The notes under the pieces: model-generated
What the model was told of the DNA's origin: nothing
The model's input: only the letters and a program-made list of their open reading frames with translations
Databases searched by the model: none
Shown: in pieces, positions 8,666 through 16,579 of the stretch
Layout: each line of letters starts with the position of its first letter
How positions within the stretch are numbered: position 1 is the first letter of the stretch
NCBI GenBank assembly: GCA_965261945.1
Contig: CBDHEF010000002.1
Location: 434,001 to 498,000 of the forward strand
Direction: 5' to 3'
DNA from: VXOI01 sp965261945
GTDB taxonomy: Bacteria; Chloroflexota; Dehalococcoidia; Lucifugimonadales; UBA3495
DNA: 64,000 bases
Position numbers and translations under genes: made by a program

Positions 8666-11005
8666 ATGGCCACCATTACCGGCTCCAATGTTGTGCTTTC
8701 CAACCAGGAATTCAATGTCGTAGGAACTCGCCCCATCCGGCAGGACGGCGCGGAAAAGGTTACGGGCCGCGCCCGCTACGGCGCCGACATCAACCTGCCG
8801 GGGTTGCTCCACGCGCGGGTGCTGCGCAGTCCCCACGCCCACGCCCGCATCAAGTCCATCAATACCGGCAAGGCCGAAGCGATGGAGGGTGTGCGCGGCG
8901 TGGTAACCTCGGCAGACCTGCCCCAGCCTCAGGGCCGTATCAGCGACCAGACAGAGGCATCCATGGTCAACCCCAAGTTTCTCAGCAACAACTGTCTTGC
9001 GGAGGGCAAGGTACTGTACAAGGGGCACGCCGTGGCAGCCGTGGCGGCAGTCAGCCCGCACATAGCGGAGAAGGCGCTGGAACTCATCGAAGTCGAATAC
9101 GAGGCGCTGGGCTCGGTCACCGACGTGTTGGACGCGATGAAACCGGACGCCCCGATATTGCACGGGAGGCTTGCCAGCGTCGCCAATCCCAATATGCGCA
9201 CTGGTGGGCTGCGGGATGACGCCGACGCGGGAGAGGGCACCAATATCGCCAACCACTTCTTCTTCGAGATGGGCGATAGCGAGCAGGGTTTCAAGGACGC
9301 CGACATCATTGTGGAGCGCGAGTTCCGCACCCAGTCGGTTCATCAGGGCTACATCGAGCCGCACAGCGCCACCGTCAACTGGGGCCCCGACGGCGACATC
9401 ACCATTTGGAGCAGCAGCCAGGGACATTTCAACGTGCGCGACCAGGTGGCCCTGGTCTGTGGCGTGCCCATCTCCCGGATCAAGGCCATCCCCATGGAGA
9501 TCGGCGGCGGCTTCGGCGGCAAGACGCTGGTTTACCTGGAGCCGGTGGCTGCCATTCTGTCTCATAAGACCGGTCACCCGGTGAAGCTGAGCATGAGCCG
9601 CTCCGAAGTTTTCCAAGGCTCCGGCCCCACCGCGGGATCCTGGATGCGCTGCAAGGTGGGGGCGACCAACGACGGGCGCATCACCGCCGTTGACGCCTCA
9701 ATGGCCTACGAGGCTGGCGCCTACCCAGGCTCACCCATCAACCCCGGCGTACAGTGCATGACCGGCCCTTACGACATCGCCAATGGGCGGCTGGAAGGCT
9801 TCGACGTGGTGCTGAACAAACCCAAGACGGCGGCCTACCGCGCTCCCGGCGCTCCGGCGGCGGCCTTTGCCATCGAGACCGTGCTGGACGAGATTTGCGC
9901 GAAGATCGTCATGGATCCCCTGGAGTTCCGGCTGCTCAACGGCTCCAAGGAAGGCACCCGCCGGCTTACTGGCCCGGTGTTCGGCAAGATTGGCAACATC
10001 GAGACACTCCAGGCGGCCAAGGACCACGAGCACTGGGACGCGCCACTGGAAAAAGACACAGGCAAAGGCACGTACCGGGGCCGGGGCGTGGCTGCCGGCT
10101 ACTGGTTCAATGCCAGCGGCCCGTCCAGCGCCGTGGCCAGCGTCAACGCAGACGGCACCGTCGCGCTCATCGAGGGCTCGCCGGACATCGGAGGCTCCCG
10201 CGCTGCCGTTTCGATGCAGCTTGCGGAGGTTCTGGGCATCGCGGCCGAGGACGTGCGTCCACTGGTGGGCGACACCGACTCGGTGGGCTACACCTCCATG
10301 ACCGGCGGCAGCGGCGTTGCCTTCAAGACCGGGTGGGCCGCCTACGAGGCCGCGCTGGACATTCGCAACCAACTGGTCGAGCGCGCCGCCCGCATCTGGG
10401 ACGTTGACCCCAGCCTGGTGGAATACAAGGACGGCGGCGCGTCCCACACCTCCGACCCCGAACTGCGCCTCACATTCAAGGACCTGGCGGCTCGGCTCAA
10501 TGGCACCGGCGGCCCGGTGTCCGGGCGCGGCAATGTGGCCCCCACAGGCGTCGGCGGCGCTTTCGCCGTCCACATCGCAGACGTTGAGGTTGACCCCGAC
10601 ACCGGCAAGGTGGATGTTCTCCGCTACACGGCGCTCCAGGATGCCGGCAAAGCGATCCATCCCAGCTACGTCGAGGGCCAGATCCAGGGCGGTGCGGTGC
10701 AGGGCATCGGCTGGGCGCTCAACGAAGAGTACGTCTTCGACGGCAACGGCAGTATGCAGAACCCCACGTTCCTCGACTACCGGATGCCCACCAGCCTCGA
10801 CTTGCCGATGATCGACACGGTGGTGGTCGAGGTTGCCAACCCCGGCCATCCCTTCGGTGTGCGCGGCGTGGGCGAGGTGCCGATAGTGCCTCCCATGGCC
10901 GCCATCGCCAACGCCATCCACGACGCCGTGGGCGTCCGCATGGACCGGCTCCCCATGTCCCCCGGCGCGGTGCTGGAAGCATTGTGGGAAAAGAACGGCT
11001 CATAG
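8666..11005 (+). CDS. Xanthine dehydrogenase family, molybdopterin-binding subunit
   Basis: The large, molybdenum-cofactor-binding subunit of a xanthine oxidase/CO dehydrogenase-family hydroxylase, 779 residues. ATG 8666 follows GAGGAGGG, and the frame upstream to 8648 is a TTG extension with no family match. Visible segments are VTGRARYGADINLPGLLHARVLRSPHAHA at the N-terminus, EIGGGFGGKT (Moco-contact loop), TAAYRAPGAP, and DAGKAIHPSYVEGQIQGGAVQGIGW near the C-terminus. The FAD (CoxM-like) and 2Fe-2S (CoxS-like) subunits normally encoded next to it are absent on both sides. Its substrate is unknown. A strong hairpin terminator follows. Confidence 0.92.
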   Translation: MATITGSNVVLSNQEFNVVGTRPIRQDGAEKVTGRARYGADINLPGLLHARVLRSPHAHARIKSINTGKAEAMEGVRGVVTSADLPQPQGRISDQTEASMVNPKFLSNNCLAEGKVLYKGHAVAAVAAVSPHIAEKALELIEVEYEALGSVTDVLDAMKPDAPILHGRLASVANPNMRTGGLRDDADAGEGTNIANHFFFEMGDSEQGFKDADIIVEREFRTQSVHQGYIEPHSATVNWGPDGDITIWSSSQGHFNVRDQVALVCGVPISRIKAIPMEIGGGFGGKTLVYLEPVAAILSHKTGHPVKLSMSRSEVFQGSGPTAGSWMRCKVGATNDGRITAVDASMAYEAGAYPGSPINPGVQCMTGPYDIANGRLEGFDVVLNKPKTAAYRAPGAPAAAFAIETVLDEICAKIVMDPLEFRLLNGSKEGTRRLTGPVFGKIGNIETLQAAKDHEHWDAPLEKDTGKGTYRGRGVAAGYWFNASGPSSAVASVNADGTVALIEGSPDIGGSRAAVSMQLAEVLGIAAEDVRPLVGDTDSVGYTSMTGGSGVAFKTGWAAYEAALDIRNQLVERAARIWDVDPSLVEYKDGGASHTSDPELRLTFKDLAARLNGTGGPVSGRGNVAPTGVGGAFAVHIADVEVDPDTGKVDVLRYTALQDAGKAIHPSYVEGQIQGGAVQGIGWALNEEYVFDGNGSMQNPTFLDYRMPTSLDLPMIDTVVVEVANPGHPFGVRGVGEVPIVPPMAAIANAIHDAVGVRMDRLPMSPGAVLEALWEKNGS

Positions 11006-11031
11006 AACCTTTTGGAAGAATGTCGATGCTC

Positions 11032-11063
11032 AATAGGGGCGCACAGACGTGCGCCCCTATTTG
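11032..11063 (+). terminator. Hairpin terminator after the Mo-hydroxylase gene
   Basis: A perfect 13-bp inverted repeat (AATAGGGGCGCAC / GTGCGCCCCTATT) with a 4-nt loop, followed by TTG. It starts 26 bp after the stop at 11005. The short U-run makes it an imperfect intrinsic terminator, and such GGGGCGCAC palindromes can also be dispersed repeats. Confidence 0.65.
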
Positions 11064-11104
11064 TAGAGTTTTAGAGGCAATTACCTTAACCGGAGAGACA
11101 GCAA

Positions 11105-11536
11105 ATGGTGTCGCGGGACGTGCCGGAGTTCCTGTCGCTGGACTACCTGGAGTATGTTAATCCAAGCCTGATCTATCTCGCTTCACCTTACGCCCACGAG
11201 TCCGCCAAAATCCGGGAGGCCCGTCTGGAGGCCGTGCGGTTTGTCTGCGGCAGGCTGGTGAACGAGGGCAAGATTGTCCTGTCTCCGATGGTATATCTGG
11301 GAGAACTTGCGTTGTTCCGGGGCGTTCACCCCCCTCAGGGCTGGTACGCCTTCGACCTGCAACTGTTGGCCCGCTCCGACGAATTGCTGGTGCTGCAACT
11401 GCCGGGGTGGGAAGACAGCAAGGGCGTGATGGTGGAGATAGCGGGAGCCCAGACAAAAGGCATTCCCGTGCGGCTCATGTCCCTGGAAGAAGCGGCGCTG
11501 CCGAAGGAGATGTTGGAGGGTGTTGTGTCGGAGTGA
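11105..11536 (+). CDS. DUF1937 family protein
   Basis: A 143-residue protein with the DUF1937 pattern: SLIYLASPYAHESAKIREARLEAV, a conserved LSPMVYLGEL..RGVHPPQGWYAFDLQLL segment, and LPGWEDSKGVMVEIAGAQTKGIPV. The fold resembles nucleoside 2-deoxyribosyltransferase-like Rossmann proteins, whose substrate-binding residues lie in the WEDSKGV(M/A)xE region. The function is not established. ATG 11105 follows GGAGAGACAGCAA. It is a single gene between a terminator and a short dispersed repeat. Confidence 0.75.
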   Translation: MVSRDVPEFLSLDYLEYVNPSLIYLASPYAHESAKIREARLEAVRFVCGRLVNEGKIVLSPMVYLGELALFRGVHPPQGWYAFDLQLLARSDELLVLQLPGWEDSKGVMVEIAGAQTKGIPVRLMSLEEAALPKEMLEGVVSE

Positions 11537-11576
11537 CTAACTGGCGGCAGCAGGCCATTGCGGTAGCGCAAAGCAA

Positions 11577-11604
11577 CCCTCTCCCACCTGGTAGGGAGAG
11601 GGTT
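11577..11604. repeat. Dispersed CCCTCTCCC/GGGAGAGGG element, short copy
   Basis: The inverted arms CCCTCTCCC and GGGAGAGGG are separated by 8 nt. This is the core of the repeat family found at many gene junctions in this window. It sits after the DUF1937 stop. Confidence 0.7.
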
Positions 11605-11630
11605 ACGCAGGCCACCGGGCTGGCCGCAGG

Positions 11631-11828
11631 TTAAATGTTCAGCATGATGAACCGGCCGGTGTCGGCCTGGTAATAGTAGGTCTTGCCGTCGTCGATCTTG
11701 ACTCCCACCAGGGAGTAGGTGATGTGCGACTCCTGGTAGTGATCCAGGATGCGGATGTTCTGCCATTCGCTTTCGGCCATTGTTGCCATGACCTCTTCCA
11801 GTTCCAGCTTCGCCTTTTCCGTTGCCAT
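11631..11828 (-). CDS. Small hypothetical protein (65 aa)
   Basis: A 65-residue protein starting MATEKAKLELEEVM with ATG at 11828, preceded by an upstream GAAGGTGAAATCACCATGAACGGAGACGCG. The C-terminal half (VGVKIDDGKTYYYQADTGRF) looks like a small beta-sheet domain. I do not recognise the family. Amphipathic composition, balanced codon use and a clear GGAG ribosome site favour a real gene. It is isolated between repeats and the convergent DUF1937 gene. Confidence 0.5.
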   Translation of the reverse strand: MATEKAKLELEEVMATMAESEWQNIRILDHYQESHITYSLVGVKIDDGKTYYYQADTGRFIMLNI

Positions 11829-11862
11829 TCGCGTCTCCGTTCATGGTGATTTCACCTTCCGA

Positions 11863-11967
11863 ACTTCGACAGGCTCAGGACAGGCTGAGGACGAACGGAC
11901 GGCGCGCAGTGGATGTCACCGTCCGTCCCGCGACTGGCCGGGATCCTGCAACAGGCTGAGGACGAGC
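11863..11967. repeat. Dispersed TTCGACAGGCTCAGGAC element
   Basis: The sequence CTTCGACAGGCTCAGGAC, continued by AGGCTGAGGACGAACGG, is followed 45 bp later by a second CAGGCTGAGGACGAGCGG. A related copy in opposite orientation (CCGTTCATCCTGAGC...) is at 24165-24191. It behaves as an intergenic repeat family and no coding is seen. Confidence 0.6.
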
Positions 11968-11985
11968 GGTGTGCTGGTGCGCGAG

Positions 11986-12861
11986 TTAGCCCTCCCGCAC
12001 GTACTTGTCGATGGCGTCGGGGACGCCGGCGAGGTAGATGTCGCCGCGGGAGTCGATCCAGCTTCCGTGGCCGGACCCCCGGCAGTCGAAGCGGGCCAGC
12101 ACACCGCCCGTCGGGTCGAGGATGCTGATGCGGGCGGCGCTGCCGTTGACCTGGCCCTCGCTGACGAGGAAGTTGCCCTCCGGGTCGCGGGAGATGTCCA
12201 TGGGGCGCTGGATGTCGTTCCAGAACTCGATGAACTCGCCGTTGAGGGTGAAGAGCTGGATGCGGTGGTTCTCGCGGTCGCAGAGTATGATGCGGTCGCC
12301 GTCGATGATCAGGCTGTGGGGCAGGTGGAAGTGGTTGGCCTCGGACTTGCCAGGCTCGCCCCAGGACTGGATCAGCTCACCCTCGGAGGTGAAGCGGTGG
12401 ACGCGGGAGTTGCGGTAGCCGTCGGCCACGTACAACTCGCCCGACGGCGAGGGCACCAACTCGGCAGGGTAGTTGAACGGCCCGGCGGCGCGGGGTACGA
12501 GGTCGCCGGGGTTCTCGCAGCCGGTGTCGGAGTGGCGTCCGTGGCGGCCCAGCATCTGGACCGGCTTGCCGTCGAGGGTGTAGACGAGGCAGGTGGAGGC
12601 GTCTCGGTCGGTGACGTAGACGACGTCGTCCTCAATGTAGAAGCCGTGGGCGAAGATGAAGGAGCCGTTGCCCCAGGAATCCAGCAGATTGCCGTCGCGG
12701 TCGAAAATCAGCACCGGCGGCTCTTTGCGCTGGAAGGCATAGACGCGGTCCTGGGAGTCGGCGGCGATGGCGCTGACCATGGCGAACGTCTCGCCCGCGG
12801 GCAGCTTGGCCCAGTTCTCCTGGAGGGTGTAGGTGTAGTGGCCGGAGCCAAGCGTGGTCAT
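11986..12861 (-). CDS. NHL-repeat beta-propeller protein
   Basis: A 291-residue protein made of NHL-type repeats, as in peptidyl-hydroxyglycine lyase-like proteins. The repeats are recognisable as YAFQRKEPPVLIFDRDGNLLDSWG, HGFYIEDDVVYVTDRD, PSGELYVADGYRNSRVHRFTSEGELIQSWG and ILCDRENHRIQLFTLNGEFIEFW. About five or six blades are expected. There is no obvious signal peptide. Enzymatic activity is not predictable, since propellers of this type also serve as binding scaffolds. It lies alone on the minus strand with a GGAGGCACAACC ribosome site. Confidence 0.8.
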   Translation of the reverse strand: MTTLGSGHYTYTLQENWAKLPAGETFAMVSAIAADSQDRVYAFQRKEPPVLIFDRDGNLLDSWGNGSFIFAHGFYIEDDVVYVTDRDASTCLVYTLDGKPVQMLGRHGRHSDTGCENPGDLVPRAAGPFNYPAELVPSPSGELYVADGYRNSRVHRFTSEGELIQSWGEPGKSEANHFHLPHSLIIDGDRIILCDRENHRIQLFTLNGEFIEFWNDIQRPMDISRDPEGNFLVSEGQVNGSAARISILDPTGGVLARFDCRGSGHGSWIDSRGDIYLAGVPDAIDKYVREG

Positions 12862-12939
12862 GGTTGTGCCTCCTGTGGGGGGTTGGTGTGGGTCTGGTGG
12901 GGGTATTGTACACCTACCGCAGGGTTGGCCTCCCGCCTC

Positions 12940-13791
12940 TCAGCTTTGCGCCAAGCGACTGCGATAGCGCTCCGTAATTTCGCTGGCGGATTCGTCCAGC
13001 CCCGGGAACAGGGTTTCGCGCGTGATGTTCAGCAATCGCAGGACATCGCTAATAGAATCTTTGCAATCTTGAGGTATGGTCAAAGGATAATGGTCGTATA
13101 CTAGGGCCCGTGGATTCAAGCCCCAAATTTCTGTGCGCTCAAATCTCGGATGAAGTGCTGACAATAGGAATGCCCCGGATTGCGCTCGTATGCGTTCGGA
13201 GGATTGTTGCGGTTCAACGACGAAAACCCGAAACAGGTGTGCTGTGTCAATACGTTCTTCAAAATGAGATTTTTCTTCTCGTACCAATTGTATGAGGTGA
13301 CGTATAACATCGTTGTAATCATAGCCGCTTTGAGTTCCAGTCGTGCTCAACAGCGTATTCTGCTCTCCATAAGGCAACTTGGCGAAATTGGCGACGATGC
13401 TGATGGCGTCGCTGTTGAAAGGTTTAATCAGGAACCGGGGTGTTGCAAAAATATGCAACCGGCCAGGCTCACTAGGACTGCCTTCACAGGCGTGAAATAT
13501 AGCAACCAGTGGATTTCTGCTAACATCCAGAAAGCGAGTCTTGAGCCCGTGATGCTGCGCCAGCATCCATTGACTGAGAGCGAAGTTTCTTCCGTAAAAT
13601 TCATCAGGCTGTCGCGAAAGAAATTCGATCAGCATCTCGCTCTCATATTGAATAAGCCCTTCGCGCATTACAGAGGGGCGCAACTCCTAATCGCACTGGG
13701 ATTCCCCACGAAAATACAGCACCGCTTCGGCGTGATTATTTTGGAGTTTCTGAATGTAACTTAAAAACTCCTGAACGGTTTTCACATCCAT
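12940..13791 (-). pseudogene. FRG-domain protein interrupted by an in-frame amber codon
   Basis: A continuous frame starts at ATG 13791 (MDVKTVQEFLSYIQKLQ), reaches the family-defining YFRGESQCD, meets TAG at 13687-13689, and continues in the same frame as ELRPSVMREG to 12940. FRG-domain proteins usually have an aromatic residue where the stop lies (consensus about FRGQ...W.L.PS), so a TGG-to-TAG change explains it. The downstream part (TTG 13683 onward, 247 aa) retains LAQHHGLKTRFLDVSRNPLVAIFHAC. The start abuts the stop of the pentapeptide gene, so the two formed an operon. FRG proteins are common in defence-rich regions. A sequencing error cannot be excluded. Confidence 0.8.
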
Positions 13792-14562
13792 TTAGCGACC
13801 TTGATATTGACTTGGCGCCTTTTCGTTTTCAGGGTAGATATTCGCTTTCCAAAATTCGGTGCTGCCCAAGTTGGCACCCGTTAGGTTTGCACCTATGAAG
13901 TTGGCGTCGTCGACGATTGCTCCAAATAGATTGGCATTTTTGAGGTTGGCCCGGCGAAAGTCGGCCATTGTGAGATTGGCACTACGAAAGTCAGTGTCTG
14001 TGAGAAGTGACCCGTAGAGGCGGGCACTAGTAAGGTCGACGCCGCTGAGGTCAGCGTTGATAATCCTGCTGGATACGAGGTTGGCCTTGGTGAGGTTAGC
14101 GTACTCGAGGTCGGCGCGGGCAAGGTTGGCGTAAGCGAGTTTGGCCCCGGCCAGGTCAATGCTATTGAGATTGGCGCCGGCCATGTTGGCCATGTTTAGG
14201 TTGACGCCGTTTAAATTGGCACGCTTGGATGTGAAGTCGTCGTCGGAAGAAATCTCTGTGCTGTACGGCATTCGAGGCACTGACTTTATCGAATCTTGAT
14301 AGCCAGGCGTTTCTTCGATAGGGTCCACGACCTCATCGTAGAAGGAATAGGGGTCGTTTCCGTAGGCCAGTGGACTGTACGGGTTGCCTAAAACGACCCC
14401 GACGAGCGGAATCATGCCATCATGGTCCAGCTTGCCCGCCATGCGAAATTCCCAGTATATGTCCGCGCCCTCAAAGTCAGGAGTGAAATCCCTTTCGAGG
14501 AACCGCTTGTTCCAAGACTCAACCCCCTCCAGTAGCCAGGCGATGTGCTGCGAGTTTGCCAT
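13792..14562 (-). CDS. Pentapeptide-repeat protein
   Basis: A 256-residue protein. The N-terminal 110 residues begin MANSQHIAWLLEGVESWNKRF, a leader module seen in many pentapeptide-repeat proteins. Residues about 112-245 carry roughly 25 A(D/N)LXX repeats (ANLNGVNLNMANMAGANL, ADLEYANLTKANL, ANLTMADFRRANL), which fold as a right-handed quadrilateral helix. No enzymatic domain is visible. Its stop TAA is immediately followed by the ATG of the FRG gene, so the two are translationally coupled. The biological role is unknown, and repeat proteins of this kind often modulate DNA-binding or membrane proteins. Confidence 0.88.
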   Translation of the reverse strand: MANSQHIAWLLEGVESWNKRFLERDFTPDFEGADIYWEFRMAGKLDHDGMIPLVGVVLGNPYSPLAYGNDPYSFYDEVVDPIEETPGYQDSIKSVPRMPYSTEISSDDDFTSKRANLNGVNLNMANMAGANLNSIDLAGAKLAYANLARADLEYANLTKANLVSSRIINADLSGVDLTSARLYGSLLTDTDFRSANLTMADFRRANLKNANLFGAIVDDANFIGANLTGANLGSTEFWKANIYPENEKAPSQYQGR

Positions 14563-14727
14563 ACGCCACCTCCGTTGCCTGCCCCCACTCTATCCGATGC
14601 CCGCCAGCGGGGTGATGCCTCGTTTTCTGATACCGCCCCCGCAAATGTGTTTGGGGCTGGTTTTGCCGTCGTAGCCGACGGCTTTTATCTTTCTTTGCAT
14701 TGATCGAGCGACATTCTAGCATCCGCG

Positions 14728-15846
14728 TCAGTACCGCACCGCATCCCACGACTGCGGGAACATCCCCAGCAGGGGCGAGACGGTGCCTATTACATCGCGA
14801 TCTATGTCTGCTATGGTGGGGCGGCCGCACATACCCATGGTGGCGTCGAGCTCGTCTCGGAGCATTTCGAGGACGGCGGTCAGGCCGTCTTCGCCGTTTA
14901 CTGCGAGGCCCCAGAATAGGGGGCGGCCTATCAGGACGGCGCGGGCGCCCAGGGCCAGGGCCTTTATGATGTCGGTGCCGCGGCGGATGCCTCCGTCCAT
15001 GTAGACCTCGATGTCGCCTTTGGCGGCCTCCACGATTTCCGGCAGGACTTCGATGGTGGTGAAGGTGGTGTCGAGGTAGCGGGTGCCGTGGTTGGAGACG
15101 ATGACAGCTTTGGCGCCGTTGTCGGCGGCGTGGCGGCCGTCCTCGCCGACCATGATGCCCTTGATGACCACGGGCAGGCTCTGGGCGGCGGCCAGCCAGT
15201 CGATGTCGGCCCAGGTTGCGCCGGGGTCGCGGATGTCCATCACGCCGGCCGGGGCGTCGGCGGCGAAGCGCCAGGAGTGCTCGGACAGGTCCATCTTGTC
15301 GTAGTTGGGCGACGGCGCACCGACGTAGTCGTTGCGGATGTTGCGCTCGCGCTTGGGCTTGATCTTGGCGTCGACGGTGATGCAGAGGGCGGTGTAGCCG
15401 GCCTCTGCGGCGCGGGCGGCCATCTCGAGGGTGAGGCTGCGGTCTTTGAACAGGTACTGCTGGAACCACAGCGGGCCGGTGGCTACGCTGGCGACGTCCT
15501 CCATGGTGCGGGCGGCGTGGGAGCTGACGACCATGACGGTGCCGGCAGCCCCGGCGGCGCGGGCGGTGGCCAGCTCGGCGTCGGGGTGGGCCGCCTCGTG
15601 GTTGCCGGCGGGGTCGAGCATCACGGGGAAGCTGATTCGCTGTCCCAGCACGGTGGTGCTGAGATCGCGCTGGCTGATGTCGGTCAGCATCTTCGGGCGC
15701 AGTTGGATGCTGTCCAGCACGGCGCGGGTGCGCCGGAGGGTGATCTCGTCGGTGGCCGCGCCTGCGATGAAGTCGTAATGCCCCTGTTCCAGCTTCTCGC
15801 GGGCGATGGCTTCGTATTCAAAGATATTCACGGGGTCGTTGGGCAT
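14728..15846 (-). CDS. FMN-dependent alpha-hydroxy-acid oxidase/dehydrogenase
   Basis: A 372-residue enzyme of the glycolate oxidase/lactate oxidase/lactate 2-monooxygenase family. ATG 15846 (MPNDPVNIFEYEAIAREKL) follows GGGAGGCCACGCC, and the frame to 15906 has no family match upstream. Visible motifs are HYDFIAGAATDEITLRR, VMLDPAGNHEAAHPDAELATARAA, WFQQYLFKDR (FMN contact), AVIVSNHGTRYLD with the catalytic His, and VYMDGGIRRGTDIIKALALGARAVLIGRP. It oxidises a 2-hydroxy acid to a 2-oxo acid, but the exact substrate is not evident. It fits the window's catabolic theme. Confidence 0.92.
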   Translation of the reverse strand: MPNDPVNIFEYEAIAREKLEQGHYDFIAGAATDEITLRRTRAVLDSIQLRPKMLTDISQRDLSTTVLGQRISFPVMLDPAGNHEAAHPDAELATARAAGAAGTVMVVSSHAARTMEDVASVATGPLWFQQYLFKDRSLTLEMAARAAEAGYTALCITVDAKIKPKRERNIRNDYVGAPSPNYDKMDLSEHSWRFAADAPAGVMDIRDPGATWADIDWLAAAQSLPVVIKGIMVGEDGRHAADNGAKAVIVSNHGTRYLDTTFTTIEVLPEIVEAAKGDIEVYMDGGIRRGTDIIKALALGARAVLIGRPLFWGLAVNGEDGLTAVLEMLRDELDATMGMCGRPTIADIDRDVIGTVSPLLGMFPQSWDAVRY

Positions 15847-15911
15847 GGCGTGGCCTCCCAGTGGGTTGTTGGCGGAAAGTCTACGGCGGGCGGGGGCGGT
15901 AGTCAAATTAG

Positions 15912-16574
15912 CTAGATGCTCCCATCCAGCCGCAATTGCTCTACAACCATCCAGGTTACTCCGGCGTGTTCGACGGGCTGTTGCGTGATGTATTCGGTGA
16001 ATGCCTGTCTCTCCGAGACCGGAAGTGACAACAAATCGTCAATAAACTGCCGGGTCCAAACCAGGCGGTAAAATCGCACGTCCAACCTGTTCAGTCCTAA
16101 ATCGTGAATGGTGTGGAACGCTTTCCGGTATGCCCTCTCGGAAAGGCTCTCTTTGGGGATAAGTTCTCCGGTATCCGCGTCATAATCAAGATACTGACTT
16201 GGACGTTCCGCAACATCGATGGCGCAAGGGTCAACGTATCCTGATTCCGGCCATCTATCTCTTTTTTCGGCATTGCAGCCTTGGCAACTGAAAATCCAGT
16301 TGGGCCAAGCATAAGTCAACTGCGGAAAAAGACTGATGGGGCGGAAGTGGTCAACAGTAGCGGCGCTTCCACTGAAGTCGGTGTCACATTGCCGCTCGCA
16401 GTACCAGCAGTTGTTGTCGCTTCGGCTACCCAGCGTTGGACGGAACAACGACCAGAGGAATTCGGTAGGACGCTCACCTACCCGGTTCTGAAAGTAGTCA
16501 ACCCAACCCTGGGTATATTGACCGGCGTATTGGGCTACCCCGTCCGGCTCCGGCCCCCGGTCAATCCATCGCAA
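15912..16574 (-). CDS. ptuB: HNH nuclease, PtuB-like (Septu-type defence)
   Basis: A 220-residue HNH nuclease. The zinc knuckle is C56-x2-C59 (CWYC) and C97-x2-C100 (CQGC), with the HNH core VDHFRP at 74-79 and WPNWIF..CN..K. It starts at TTG 16574, 5 bp after the ATPase stop, and no in-frame ATG is better placed. An ATPase followed by a small HNH protein of this C..C-VDHFRP type is the two-gene organisation of Septu (PtuA/PtuB) and of the effector pair of some retrons. No reverse transcriptase or msr-like RNA is seen here, so Septu is the better match. Confidence 0.72.
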   Translation of the reverse strand: MRWIDRGPEPDGVAQYAGQYTQGWVDYFQNRVGERPTEFLWSLFRPTLGSRSDNNCWYCERQCDTDFSGSAATVDHFRPISLFPQLTYAWPNWIFSCQGCNAEKRDRWPESGYVDPCAIDVAERPSQYLDYDADTGELIPKESLSERAYRKAFHTIHDLGLNRLDVRFYRLVWTRQFIDDLLSLPVSERQAFTEYITQQPVEHAGVTWMVVEQLRLDGSI

Positions 16575-16579
16575 TACGG

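Noticed and set aside
14665..14695. GCCGTCG/CGACGGC hairpin followed by T-rich sequence
   Set aside because: The T-run is on the plus strand while genes on both sides are on the minus strand, so it does not end any visible gene.
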